A stretch of 64,000 bases of DNA from Corynespora cassiicola (lineage: Eukaryota; Ascomycota; Dothideomycetes; Pleosporales; Corynesporascaceae), in NCBI GenBank assembly GCA_022059125.1, contig JAEUWY010000023.1, positions 2,604,001-2,668,000 of the forward strand. The letters are read 5' to 3'. A program made the position numbers and the translations under genes. The notes below the pieces were generated by a model, which was not told the DNA's origin, ran no database searches, and saw only the letters and a list, made by a program, of their open reading frames with translations. Below are positions 10,974 through 23,234 of this stretch, in pieces. Numbering within the stretch: position 1 is the first letter of the stretch; the number at the start of each line of letters is the position of its first letter.

Positions 10974-13038
10974 TCAACTCAGACCCGGAGGAATATCAAT
11001 CCACGTCCCATTCGGTAACCACGTCCCCGCTCTCGTAAAATCACTATACACCGTCGACGCAAAAGGCGCATAACTCACAAACCCAAACCGAAAGAACTCA
11101 GGATGATCCAGATCCCTCCTTTCCCAGGTGAAATTATTGTCGCCGTCCCTGCGAAAGCCGCGGAAGCGCTCGACGTCGTTGACCAGGACGCTCACGCCCT
11201 CGTACCCGCGCACCAGCTCGCCCCACGCGAACATGATTTCGGTTCCGTTTATGGTGGGGGGAAACACGTCGGGGATGCCGCGGCCTAGTTGCGCGTCACC
11301 GCGCAGTGCGGCGGCGGTTTCGAGGATTGGGGCGAAGCCCCAGCGCCCTACACCGTTGATGAACAGGCCGATGAGGAGGCCTTGATAGACCAGACTTGGT
11401 CGAGTCTGGAGCGATGTTCCGGGTAGTAAGAGCAGTGCTAGAATGTAGTGGTGAATGCGCAGGTTCAGTCTGGGCACCGCTAGCAGGATGAGCAAGCCGA
11501 GGCCGAGGATTGCGTATAGGCCCAGATAACGAGGCAGTCTCCCTTCGTTTCTAAAACACCACGCTTGGTATATGGCTATGGCCACAATGGCAAGCACGAT
11601 AAACACCAATGCTGTTATGGCCCCGGGTTGCTGATTTAAATCGTGAGGAGTGAGTCGTTGAATGGGAATCATATCTAGAGTAATGTTGCTCAGAGCGCCC
11701 ACCCAGCAGGCGCCCAACCAAAGAATTGTCTTCTCTATATGTGCAGTCAACTTGTTCAATGTCTTTTGAACAACGAAGCGATATAGCAAAGCAGCAATAA
11801 AAGCCGCCGGGAGAAACTTCCCTAGAGCCACCGAGGCAAGGGAAGGGTAATCATTGTACGGCGGAGGATCGGATGCCATGGCGATTTGGAAGTAGATGAT
11901 GGTAAAGACAGGCCCGAAGAACGCGGCGGGGGTCCATGCAAAGAGCGAAAAGAGGGCTGTAAAGACGGTAGAAAGAGCAAGCAGGTTCCACCGTGGGTCA
12001 CGACACTGAAGGGCGCTGCTCGCTACATTCTCGTCCGTGCTAAAGTCAAACGACAGCGGGAAGCTCGAGTTAAAGCCGACGCTCGAGATGCCATTCCTCT
12101 GAACAGAACCATAGCTGGACTTCTCCCCCGTCAGGGTGAGCACACCGCAGCCACCGCGTCCATTCTGCAGAATTCCAGCATGTATAGCGGCTCCACAAAT
12201 GAAAGAATCGCCCCGATATACGAGTTGATCGCCCTCCGATGCTTCCGGTGTCCCTCCTACAACCAATGGCCGGTATATTATCGTTTCGTCGCCGATGGTC
12301 CGAGGGTTGAGGACTGAGACACCTGCACAGTTGGCAGGACAGCTGAAGGCGAAGCTACTGTCATCGAAAGGGAGGCAGTTGGCGCCATCGAGACCGCAAC
12401 TCGGGGAATCCGGCCTGGTCATTGTCAGTACAGGCTCCCTCCACGTATGAACGCGCAACATACCATAACCTCGTGATACAAGACAGCCTGACGGGTGCCC
12501 CAAACCCGCCAACATCCGAAGGCAAGCTGAAGTCGGTGATGATAACTCCAAATAGCACTATCCACAGAACGAAGGCTGTCGCAAACAGGCATAGTCGGCC
12601 CGCCCGCGGAAGGCGCGCAACCAGACGAGATGGGAACTTTTGCACCTTCTCGAACCACGGGTCTATGCGGTAGATCCTGGGGGGCTCGGGGCCTCTGATC
12701 CACGCCCCAGCTCTGTGCCATCGACGGGCGACGGCGGGCGGAATCCTGTCCTGGACCCTCTCGTGGACTGCGGCGAGGCGCGAGCCAAAGAAGGGTCGCC
12801 CGATGGAGCCGTCCTGGCTGCGACGTGCCTCTGGGGTCGTGGACTCGGAGGCGGGACCCTGGTTCGACAGCGAGGAGTCGCCGTGGGCGATCCGGTCTCC
12901 GTTTTCGAGATCAATGATGGTATTGGTGGGCTGGGGGTTCTTCGGTTGCGGGTGGCTCGAGGCCATGATGCACGGCGGCGAGCGATTGGAAAGGCGCGAA
13001 CGGCGGGGGTGAAAGTCTAGGGACGAAGGTGAAGACAA
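10974..13038 (-). CDS. LCCL-domain multi-pass membrane protein
   Basis: Two exons, 13038-12464 and 12414-10974, give 671 aa. The intron (donor GTATGT, acceptor CAG, 49 nt) falls inside the LCCL domain and restores CGLDGANCLPFDDSSFAFSC followed by PANC and VLNP. Order of parts: a disordered N-terminus (residues 1-125), a membrane segment LCLFATAFVLWIVLFGVI, the extracellular LCCL domain (about 190-310, with YRGDSFICGAAIHAG and GGCGV), then about seven to nine hydrophobic helices and a polar C-terminus. Fungal LCCL proteins of this layout are widespread in filamentous ascomycetes, but their biochemical role is not known to me. A second in-frame ATG lies at 12966. No close neighbour suggests a pathway. 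Confidence 0.85.
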
Positions 13039-13877
13039 GGCATTCTAGGCGATCTGGCGAGTACGGTCGTCTGGATAAAAAGTAGCAATTCGTGCCCAGA
13101 CGTTCAAGACTGACTCCATCATTTCTGGCTCATCGGATGTAAGAGCAAACACGCGGCCGCCAAGTCGCATTGGCACGTGCGTTCTGATATCGATAGGCGG
13201 CGTATCGATAACGGGAGCTATGCCCGTGGGGAACTCCGCCACCTGACCCTGTTCCTCTTCGAGTTACCGTCAGCTCAACCGCTTTGAGATCTCGCTCCAG
13301 CCGTTTGGACCAACGGTGAGCAAGCCTCGAAAAAGGCGGCGCCGCCAGTTTTTTTGATCTCGAGCTGTTCAGACGTGAACACCACCTTCCAAGCCCAGCA
13401 ATGAAGCTACCCTTTTCAGGCTTGCATGTCAAAGACGCTGCCCACCACATTACATCCTTTTCAACCACACGTCAATTCCATCATCCCATGGCTCCCTAAC
13501 AAGAGGAGTACAAGGCAGTGCTAACCACGATAAGCCAATGTAAGCCTGGTTAAAAACCAAAAAGATTGATTTCATCGCAGAAAAACGACTCTACGAATAG
13601 GCACCCCAAGCGGTATCTAACTCATCACCTCCGCTCGTACGCCCAGAATGGTATCTAACCCCCCCAAACCCAGCACCCTCTGACGGGAATGCCAGTACGC
13701 CGTTAAGCCAAACCCACATGCCATCCGAGAACCTTTTCCTCGCCTACATCAACGAAGCACCACCGGCGCGGCACTTTCACAGCCAACCCACCAACTGCGC
13801 CTTCCGTTTATCTTAAGCCACTCTCTAATGCCCCCCCTCCACGTCTCGTCTAGCCCACGACCATAGCACAAGCCCTT
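13039..13877. other. Intergenic, no gene seen
   Basis: Presumed promoter of the LCCL gene and 3' region of the NACHT gene. Two short minus-strand frames (13045-13242, 13130-13468) show no recognisable motif. Confidence 0.45.
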
Positions 13878-16526
13878 CTACACCGCCTCCGGAATGTCCA
13901 TCTGCGGCTTCGATGTCGCAAACTTGACAGCCTTGGTATAGTACTCGAGCAGATTGTCCAGTTCAGGCGCAGTCCGCACATACGCAGCCTTTAGCCGCTT
14001 CCGGTCTCCAATCCACTTTGCTTCGCCACCATTCCCAAGCCGCTTGCGCAACTCGCGGTTGTAATCGATGGCATGTCTGATCTCCTTCCGCGGAGCCTCC
14101 TTCGCTTTGATGGCAATATAGCCCTGGAGATTGAGCCAGACGGCGAGATCGAGGAACGTTTCGAGCGTGGGGCCAGGCGGATAGTCCATGGTGTGTATAT
14201 TCTCCTTGCGGTCTGGAGCGGTGACGGCAGCGCGACCAACTTCGTCAAGGTACGAGACGCGGCATTTCCCGTCGGCGTCTTGGAGGCGAAGGGAGTATTC
14301 CATGGCGTTGGCGATGTGGTGCCAGACTTTTGTTGATTCAGTGTCTAAGCGGAGGGTCTTGAGGGACCATAGCGATGCGTTGGCCCAATACTCATCTGGG
14401 TTGAAGGACTGATTGCCGGTCGTCTGGAGGATCTTGTCTTGAATTTCGAAAGATTGAATAAAGTCCCGTACGCATCGATGTGAGTAGTTGACTTTGAGAC
14501 GGTCAAGGTCTTCTGTGTTTTCGTAGTCGACGCCATTTGGTTGATCCAGGTCAGAGGCCTCGTAGATGGTAAGGAAGGATTTACACTGCACCCTGAAGAG
14601 ATCTCGCATTGCATCGATCCGCTCCTCAACCTGTGAGCTTTTGAGGGGACTGATTTTGAGAGCAATACCCGATTTTGGGTCGGCCTCATTTGCAAAGGAG
14701 AGCTCGAGAACACTTGGATACCCATGGGCATCAAGCAAGCGAAAGAGCCTGGCCGCCTGCTTCAGATCTTCTTCTTCCATGTTATGGAAAACATAAGAAA
14801 CGAGGTCTTCGAGGCCGGAGGGGAGAGCCTCCACCCGCGAAAGAAAAGAAGCCAGGTCGTCCTCCTCTTTTGTGCCATGAATCAAGTGCTCCATTGCCAT
14901 CCTCGCCCACAGAAAGTCGCCCGATCCTTTATCGATTATAGCGTCGACAATGCTTGGTTCTGGTTTGCTCTCCGACTCTTCACCGCGAATTTTGGCCAAT
15001 TTTTCGTCCTCATCGTATCTGCCTACGACATATGTGTGAATATCATCATTCGTCATGGCATCGATGGAGAGTGTGGGATTCTTTTCGAATTCGGTCTGGT
15101 AGACGGGCAACGGGCGGCTTGAAGCGCAAATTTTGACATTCTCCCGTTTTGCCGTGCTCTTGATCAAGTCGAATAACTCGGCGGGATAACCGTCAATCTC
15201 ATCCAGACCGTCGATTATGAAGAAAAACTTCTTGGTCGCATCGGAAGTCATGAGCTCGAATGCGCGGTGGAGCTGGGGAAAAGTGAGGTCATGCATGCCG
15301 CCGCCGTACGAGATGAATTGGTTCCAGTGGTCGGAGAAGAGAATCTGCACTATGCTCGGATCCTGTTCCAGCGGACCGTAAATCATGTCTTGAAGGGATT
15401 CATAGAGCAATGTCCTCAATAGTGCGGCCGGCGACTTTTGCAAACAGGTACCCGAGTTCCAGAAGAAAAAGCCGGCCAAGATGCCCGGAGAATGACCCGA
15501 CCATTTTTCAAGGCTTGGGAAGAGTCGTGGGTTGCGGAATAGATACTTGATTAGCGTGCTTTTACCAGATCCCGGCTTTCCTGCTCAGGTCGTCAGAAAT
15601 AAGATGGGTCAGCGTGTACTGGAAGAGGGCTTTACCCGTTATCCAAAAGAGATTGCGGCCGCTCGGGCTACCCAGCCACTCCAGGAAATTGTTTCCTGAT
15701 TTCAGCTGCGAGTCAAATACCCACTCAAAGGTTCCTTCGTGCGGACTACTGATGCTGTGGAGGCGATCGTTTAGGACTGGTGAGTACAGCTTGGCGAACA
15801 TTTCTTGACAAAAGTGGGCCTCATTCTCCGAGGTGATGAGGGAGTCGACCTGCTGCTTCGAAAACTCGTCGACGTCCTTCTTGTTCTTTGGCTTCCAGTC
15901 GTTGTCATGGACAGCCTCCATGGCCTTGTTTTGCCATTTTTCAAGATGATGAGTGCGCGCATCTTCTGCGCTAAAGACGGGCAGGCCCGTCTCTGCGGAT
16001 TGGTCCAGGTATTGGCTAGAGTCGATGAGCGGCAACGTTGCAAAAAGCGCAAGGACAGAACCCACCGGAGCGCGAGCAAAAGCGTGGTGTCGACTTCTCT
16101 CCGGACTACGCGGAGCTTCTTCTTGAGAGTGGTGACATCCTTCTTTTTCCACACGGTGAGGAGGGCGTCCCTCGCCGTGTTCCAATTGGGGTCCCCATAG
16201 GAGCCTTTTGCGCGGGCGTGCAGGATGGCATCAATGAGCGGGCCGGTGAGGTCCTTTGCGTCGTCGCTAATTTTGAGGAGGTGCTCGGCGGCCTCGCTCA
16301 GCTTGCCCTTCTTCTCGGAGCTCAGGCGCTTCAGGTCGTTTTCGTCGATGCGCAGGGTGAGGCGGAACAGGTTGTGGGCAATGTCCTGCAGCACGGCGTG
16401 GTTCTCCAGCAGGTCGCCGTCGGTGGGATGGTAAATCTTGTGGTCCTTCTGCAGCAGGTTGACGGAGAAGTCGATGATCTGGACGATGCTGGAGGCCAGG
16501 CCCACTGCAGGGAGTGGTTTCGGCAT
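13878..16526 (-). CDS. NACHT-domain STAND NTPase (fungal NLR-like)
   Basis: Predicted signalling NTPase of the fungal NLR-like class, 847 aa from three exons: 16526-16066, 16015-15636 and 15580-13878. The N-terminus (residues 1-150, with GLASSIVQIIDFSVNLL) looks like the helical N-terminal domain common in fungal STAND proteins. The second intron splits the P-loop exactly: splicing gives GKPGSGKST at residues 281-289 (Walker A). Walker B is FFFIIDGLDEIDG (about 398-410) and a sensor-like CASSRPLPVY follows. After the NACHT core the protein continues for about 350 residues without visible WD40, ankyrin or TPR repeats. Such proteins act in non-self recognition and programmed cell death in known cases; the role here is inference. 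The first intron uses a weaker GTGGGT donor. Confidence 0.87.
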
Positions 16527-17740
16527 GGTTGCTGAGCGCGAGGGCGTCTGGCGCAGAGAAAGGTTGTTTGCCCGGGTGGGATTGGATGCTCGATGGTGCC
16601 GTTTTCCTGAGGCTGGCCGCGCTATCGGAGTCCGTCCGCGGGCTAGCGCACGCTGCAGGTATACAATCCCGGCGGGGCTTGGCGCGCTGTAGCTGCTTTC
16701 GGGGAGGGATGCTAGGGAGATCTACAAAAGGCTGACGACGCCCTAGGGTTTTTGCGCCTCGCAGCCGGCGGCGACGGGGTGATATGGCCAGCGCAACAGG
16801 AGGCAAGGCTTGGGACGGGGCGCCACATGACTCCTGCGGCTTGGTGCTTGGAGGCTGCGACGGCTGCTGGGCGTGGCGGGGGAGCCTGGCGCTTGGCGGC
16901 CTTGATGCGATGGAGCCCTTTGCTTGTCTGGATATCAATGGCTGAAACGGAAGCAGAAACAGGGCTCGAGGACACGTTCGCGTCCCTCGACGAGGGCTGG
17001 CGCCGGCCTGGTCAGACAAAGGGCTGGGCGGTAGGTAGTGTAGTTTCACTGCGGCCAAGCCTTCACATGGGCAGTCTTGTGTAGTCGCAGTACATGTAGG
17101 CACGCATGCACACCCAAGCAATCCACTGCAGCCGGCCAATTGCATCGCGGCACTTCCAATTGCGCACTACCTACGCTGGCCGACCCCAGACGACTTCCTG
17201 AGAGAAAAAGCCCTGGGCAAACTGGCTGTCTTGTATCTATGGGTCGAGCGGAGCACGCACGGTGCACAGCCACAAGAACGGCCAGAAAATCTTGACCTGC
17301 TTCTCCACATATCATTTTCTCCCCTGCTTCGACGACGGGCCGAGAGATCGCTGCGTGAGAGCTCGCCGCCCGTCACCACGCCAGGAGGCATGCAAAAGGC
17401 ACGCCTCTGGGAGAGCGGCGAGATTGGGCGTGGTGAAAAGGAGTCAGAGCAAGAGACATCTCCATCAACGAGTACGTGTGAGTGGATTCACATGCTGTTT
17501 ACCATGCGGGGTGCTTTACCACTCTTCACTACCTCAACACCACAACCCCCCCAACAAAGCTCGGCGCACGCCACCTTGCTTTCTTCTTCACCTCACGGCA
17601 CCCGGCTGGGCGGAACGCAAGAAGAAGAGTCGAAAAAGGAGCCACCCTGAAATCGGCGAGGACGCGGTGGAGAAAAAGAGTAAGGCGTAAACGCAGCAAG
17701 GAGGACTCCAGCACACAAGGGAAGGCGGATTCGAGCAGAC
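16527..17740. other. Divergent promoter region
   Basis: About 1.2 kb between the divergently transcribed NACHT gene and the unknown coiled-coil gene. GC-rich; the long frames here change composition along their length and I see no gene. Confidence 0.5.
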
Positions 17741-19150
17741 ATGGGAAACCACGGTGTCAACGTACTGCCCCGAAAGATTCTTGGATCCACAAAGAGGCGC
17801 CAACCCTACCCCTCGCACATGAATCTGGGCCGCAACACGACGCCCCAATCGGACCTCTGCATTGATCTTTGTATCCACGACCCGTATCTAACCACTTACC
17901 CTAGCGGCAGGATGGACGTGGGCCAGGGCGTCCTGCCGGTGCCCCGCGAGTTCGAGGAGATGTACCGAAACGAAACGAGCAACATCTACGTCTTCAGGTA
18001 CGCCAATCGCCGCTCGGCGCCATGGTTCCCCGTTGGATGCATGTTTACACATTTGCGTCTAGTGGTGGCGACCATAGCTTCGAGATTCGTGACAAACTAG
18101 ACCTCGAGTTCAAGCATGCACCCTTGAACAACCCAATGCTTGAGCTGGACGTCGAAGCCAAGAACGAACTCTCACAGCATATGACCATGGTGTACATGCT
18201 GGGCTTCTTCAACGACGACACAGACTTTGCATTCTATTACAGGGGATTGAAGAACATCCAAGCCTTCATGGTCAGTAGACACTCTTCTCTCATTCGGGGG
18301 GAGAGAAATGACACTCATCATGTGCCAGGGCGGCACCTTTACCTCAGCAGCGTACCGTGGCCCCTGCTTTGCTACCCCCGTGGTTGTGCACACGGGGAAG
18401 GACATTCTTCAAGGAACCGGACTCGAGGTCAGCCAATTCAACAAGGTCAACCGCACAGAGACCAAGGGAGCGAGGTGGAGGTATCTGTACGAGACTGCTC
18501 GCATTGTGTGGGAAAAGCTGGCATTCGACGAGGAGAAGAAGAAGCTAATCGATGCCCTTGAGGACCGGGGCGAAGCGGCCCAGAGGGATGACGAAGAAGA
18601 GGAGGAGCGGCGCTGGCGCGAGGACGAGCAGCGCAAAGTGGAAGACCGGAAGAGAGAGGCAACCGACGGTGCAGACGGCCCACAGAGGATGCTCATGGAG
18701 CAGAGACATAGGCTGGAGCTCGAGCTCCTCATCCGGAAGCATGCAAACGAGGTGATGGACATGGTCAAGAGGCATGAGCGAGAGAAGGTAGAGGAGGGAG
18801 AAACGGCAAAGAAGGGACAGGAAGGACGCCGCGATACCGTGCTCGACGCCCTGGTTAAGAGGGTGGTTAGAGACAAGGAGAGACTGGACGGCAGAGAGGG
18901 CGTGCTGGATGACGTTGAGAGCGTGGCTACGCCAAAGCTCGAATCGCCCAAGTCACCACCGGACTGGAGACTGTCACCGCCAGCAACGCCTCGCCCTGGC
19001 TTCCGGTCCCTGCCGCGGGCAGAAGCTGGGTATCAAGAAAAGGACGGGCAAGGGGCGCCGAATGCAGATGAGAGCAAGGAGAATATGGACGACTACGAGA
19101 GGCTGGACGGGGACGACCCAGACATGGAGGAGGCGCCTGACGAGGCATGA
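17741..19150 (+). CDS. Uncharacterised fungal protein with charged coiled-coil
   Basis: I do not recognise the family. Exons 17741-17997, 18063-18270 and 18329-19150 join to 428 aa. The N-terminal 190 residues look like a folded domain (IYVFSSGGDHSFEIRDK, MVYMLGFFNDDTDFAFYYRG, GGTFTSAAYRGPCFATP). From about residue 235 the chain is highly charged and Glu/Arg/Lys-rich, consistent with a long helix or coiled coil (EEEEERRWREDEQRKVEDRK). The C-terminal 100 residues are Pro/Ser-rich and end in an acidic tail. The splice sites are all GT/AG and the joined frame is continuous. Start codon is the first ATG of the frame; a second in-frame ATG at 17819 is possible. Confidence 0.72.
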
Positions 19151-20100
19151 GCAGGTCTTGGCGGCGTCATTTGGTTGATGCCATGATTCCACGGTTGGCG
19201 GCGTAGACGTTAGAAATTGATAGCCCACTGCAGGCTGAAGAGCAGCCATGCCTCTGGTACCAGAGTGTCCCAAGGCCAAGTTTGTGTTGGTGAGGCGCGT
19301 GGTGATGATGAAAGCGCGCTGCGGTGCCAACCGCAAGGGGCAAGTGCAGACGCCGCTAATCGGGGGCTGCGCCGGTGTTGGAGCGCCCGTTCGGGAAGAC
19401 AGGATGAGGGAACGAGAGGGAGAAAAGAAAAGGCCCAGGTGGCGCCGGCGCTATCGGGGCGATGGCGATGAAATGAGCAGACTGGGCTGGGGAAAGCTTG
19501 CCGCTGCATGGGGCCTAGCTGGCGAGTGTCGCCGGAGACGGGCACTGCCAGCTGGGGAGGGGGCAGACACAGGCGGCCAGCGCACACGACGACATCAGAG
19601 CGAGGCGCGCAGCAAACCGGTTCGCAGCAGCAGCAGCAGCAGCAGCGGCAGCAGCAGCAGCAGCAGCAGCGGAGCATGCAATGCAGGCCAGGCGAGCGGA
19701 GGCGGTGCGATCGCTGCGGGCTCCGGCAGGGCTAGACCCGATGCTTCGAAAAGCTTGTCTGGCCAGGAGGCTCTCGTCAAAGGCTTAGCCTGGACGGGTA
19801 TTTCGGCGCTCCAGCGCTGGCCAGGGCTGGTCAAGGCCTGCTCAGCGCCCGTCAGCTCGGCCTGGAGGCTGCACGCTGCGTAGGCCTTGTGGGCGCTGCA
19901 CCTCCCAGTGACCCCCCAGCCTCGCTCAGCTCCCAGCACTGCCTCAGCACAACGCACCCACCTCTCCCGCCCACCCGCAGTCTCCGCAGCCTCCGCATCC
20001 TCGGCGCATCGCGCTGCCGGCCAAGCACCCGCCGTCTTCATAAGCTCGCGCCCGCCCGCTCCCTCGGCCGCCGACCACAGCCGGCCCAGCGCAATCGACC
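19151..20100. other. Intergenic with CAG repeat tract
   Basis: GC-rich promoter and leader of the C2 gene. It contains the trinucleotide tract listed separately. Open frames here are low-complexity and unsupported. Confidence 0.5.
19624..19673. repeat. Imperfect (CAG)n microsatellite
   Basis: About 16 CAG/AGC units interrupted by one GGC unit, lying upstream of the C2-domain gene and outside any gene I support. Confidence 0.9.
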
Positions 20101-22004
20101 ATGGCGGGGGACAGCGACTCGAGCCCGCACAGCGGCGTCAACGGCACGTCGCCCACGTCGCCCACGTCGCCCGCGTCCACCGAGAAGGCCAGCGCCACCA
20201 GCGACCCGTCCACGGCCTCCAATGCCCCGCCATTTGCCCCGCCCAAGCCGCGCAAGACAGCCACCAGCCAGAGCAAGAAGGGCCCCGAGGGCGGCTTCGA
20301 CGACACCCCCGTCCCCAGAGCGCCCCCGGGCTACACGGTCAAGTTCACCTTCCACCGCGCAACCAACCTCCCGCTCGCCGACATCAACACCCTCTCCGCC
20401 GATCCCTTCATCGTCGCCGAGCTCACCACCGACCTGCCCACGCGCCACAAAGAAGATCCCCCGCTGCAGCTGCGCACACCCACCATCCGCCAGAACACCG
20501 ACCCTGTATGGAACACCGAGTGGATCGTGGCCAACGTGCCCGCCTCGGGCTTCCGCCTCAAGTGCCGCATCTACGACGAGGACCCGGCCGACCACGACGA
20601 CCGCCTGGGTAATGCCCACGTCGTCGTCAACTCGCTCAACGACAGCTGGCCCGGCATCAAGGAGCGCGCCTACCCCATCAAGAAGCGCATGGGAAGCAAG
20701 CGCGCCTACCTGCTGCGCGCCGTGGCCGTGTGCTTCAACAAGGTCGAGCACATGCATGGCTTCGTCCATGTGAGCGTCGAGGTGCTGGGCAAGACGCAGG
20801 ACGAGAATGGCGGCCGTGTCTACACCGTGGGTCCACAGTTTTATATACGTCATTATTCGCCCTTGCTGGGGCGTTTGCTGGGTCAAAAGGAACCGGGCCA
20901 GGGCGAGATATCGAAGCGGACGGGCAAGCCAAAACCCGAGCGATACAAGTGAGTCTCAAAGAAGCTCGACATTGACCCCCTTCACTGACTGACGCCTGCA
21001 GCTTCCAAGCCAACCAGATGCAGTTGCGAGGCCCCACCCCCGAAGCCATGTACCATCGCTATGTCGAATTCAAGCCCTTCGTCAAGGCCATGTTCACGGC
21101 TCAGGGCGTCAAAGGCTTCATCCTGTCCAAGACCCTGCACCACCAGCATGCGCGCGTCTACAACTTCGACCAAAATACAGAGTACAAGGTCTTCAAAGAG
21201 CCCTGCCTAGGCTTCACCCAAAAGTTCCTCGAGCTCGTCCACTACGACAGGGGCGGTCGCATCTTCACTTACGTGCTGACACTTGACGGCTTGTTCCGAT
21301 TCACTGAAACAGGCAAGGAATTTGGTATTGACATGCTGTCCAAACACACCATGCACAGTGACGTAGCCTCATACGTAGCCTTCTCCGGCGAGTTTTTCAT
21401 ACGTCGACTGAAACACCACCGCCGAGATCCTCCCGAGGCCGGAGGGAATAACACCTCCCACCCACCCGATGCCATTTCCAGCGGTTTATTCCCGCCGTCA
21501 GACGAACCCAAGACCGATCCCTCGTATTATGAACTAGTAATCGATAATGACTCTGGAACCTACCGTCCCAATCACAAACTTCTCCCGCAGCTCAAGGCCT
21601 TTTTCGAGTCCAACTTTCCAGGCCTCCATGTCGTAACCATTGACAGCCAGGGCGATGCCGAGAAGATGGAGGCCATGAAGCAGGAGCAGCGCGATCGCAA
21701 AAAGTACGAAGGCGAACAGATAGTCTACACTCAGATCTCGAGGTCAAGCAGCATGAGCAGCAGCGACATTGAGGAACTGGACAGGCTGGAAGAAGCCGGC
21801 GAGATGTCACCGCGCCACATACGGCACCAGATCATGAGGGAGGCTGGCGCCAGAGCGGATGCAGCCAAAATACATCTCAAAGAATACAGGCCAAACCAGA
21901 GCAAAGATGCCTGGAAGGGCAGCACACGCCAGCTACACCAGGACGGCGGCCCAGCCGGACCGGCTGATGCTTCGGAAGCGACCACGGCCAACCCCCCCAG
22001 ATGA
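20101..22004 (+). CDS. C2-domain protein
   Basis: Predicted 616-aa cytoplasmic or membrane-associated protein. Exons 20101-20948 and 21002-22004, intron GTGAGT...CTGCAG of 53 nt. After a Ser/Thr/Pro-rich N-terminus (1-75), residues about 80-190 form a C2 domain: YTVKFTFHRATNLPLAD, then SADPF, a DPVWNTEW strand and IYDEDPADHDDRLG, with the Asp residues expected in Ca2+-binding loops. C-terminal to it is a conserved-looking globular part (FKPFVKAMFTAQGVKGFI, QHARVYNFDQNTEYKVFKEP) and a charged helical tail. C2 domains bind phospholipids, often with calcium; the specific role of this fungal family is not known to me. The ATG at 20101 opens the only long frame. Confidence 0.85.
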
Positions 22005-22520
22005 TACTAATGTGTGAAGCCCAACATGCCATCACACCACCCGTTTTCCTTCTTGTACTTCCTTAGGTCGTGTGGATTTCTATTTGGAGTCATGCAGCGT
22101 TTCGAGCGCGCAACAGCGGAAGGGGGAAAAATCGGTAGCTTTTTCCTTTGGGCACACTCGTTTCTTTTCGAGCCACGATACCCGCGATCTCATTTGGATA
22201 TGGATTACTGCCTGCTTGTCCTTTTTTTGTCGTTTCGCCCTTGGGCATTCACCTTGTACTCATTTCCTATGTCCATGCCTAGTCCATACGTCTTGTCAGG
22301 CTCCGCCGCGCAGCCGACCTTTCCTACCGTCCCGCTCTCATGTAGTAGCTGTAGTTATAGTCGTAGTCCCTAGTGTCTCAATGCCGATCCAACACTCTTC
22401 CCCATATCTCTCTTTTCCTCTTTATTCTCCTCGTCATGAACAGAACCGAACCGCTAACGATTGGAGAAAAAAAAGAAAGAAAGGCACACATGGACGCAGC
22501 CAGCCAGCCAGCCCCCACCC
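22005..22520. other. 3'-3' intergenic region
   Basis: T-rich, C/T-rich untranslated region between two convergent genes. Nothing coding seen. Confidence 0.6.
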
Positions 22521-23234
22521 CTAATATTCCTTCATAATCGCCTCATCCCCCACCCGCCCCGTGAACAGCACCGTCCGCCGCTTGATCCTCCACACCCCGC
22601 TCGCCCCCTGCACGCCCTCGTAGTCGCCGCCCACGGCGTCGAGCAGCACCAGCTCGTCGATGTACCGCCCGTACGCTGTAAGCACCTTGCCCTCGTGCGG
22701 GCCCTGGCCCAGGTGCGCCCCCAGGAAGTACGTCACCGCGTTGGCTGTCTTGGCGTCGCTGCCGAAGACAATGGTTTGCGTCGTGAGGCTGTGGTGCGTG
22801 CGGATGGGGCCGAGGCTGAGGGAGGGGAAGGGGAAGTTAGTGGTGTGTTGGAACATGGTATAGTAGAGGATGGATGTAGGTTATGGAAATTTTTTTAAAA
22901 TCTTTTTTTTTAAAAAAAATTGAGGATTTTTATTTCGTCTTGCTTCTTTTTTTTTGTTTGGTCTCTTGGAACAAAAAAAAAAAAGAGACAAAATCGGTTT
23001 TTGGGATGCGCAAGAACATGGGTAGACGAGGGGACAAAATTACCGGTTCTGGATCGCGTTCCGCACCGTGTCCACGCCCTTCATGTCCGGATTGAAGGGG
23101 TAATTTGCCACCACGTCGGGCACGAAGACCTTGTCTAGTAGGTCGAATATCTTGGTATCGAGGGCTTCGCAGTAGCGCGAGAGGATGTTTTGGATGGCAA
23201 GGCGGTCGAGGGGATTGATGGTTGGGGGAGTCAT
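22521..23234 (-). CDS. SnoaL/NTF2-like protein
   Basis: Two exons, 23234-23044 and 22815-22521, give 161 aa with an NTF2-like cone fold signature. The N-terminus has DRLAIQNILSRYCEALDTKIFDLLDKVFVPD, the helix typical of SnoaL-like domains, and the second exon has the beta-sheet part (THHSLTTQTIVFGSDAKTANAVTYFLGAHL, YGRYIDELVLLDA, WRIKRRTVLFTG). Members are small enzymes or ligand-binding proteins; the substrate cannot be told from sequence. The 228-nt intron is long for this window and contains poly-T and poly-A runs. The start ATG at 23234 sits just after a run of A residues. Confidence 0.85.

Noticed and set aside
13045..13468. Short minus-strand frames upstream of the LCCL gene
   Set aside because: No motif or splice partner; likely promoter or leader.
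16267..17145. 292-codon minus-strand frame overlapping the NACHT start
   Set aside because: Overlaps the NACHT gene in another frame; low-complexity and no family signature.
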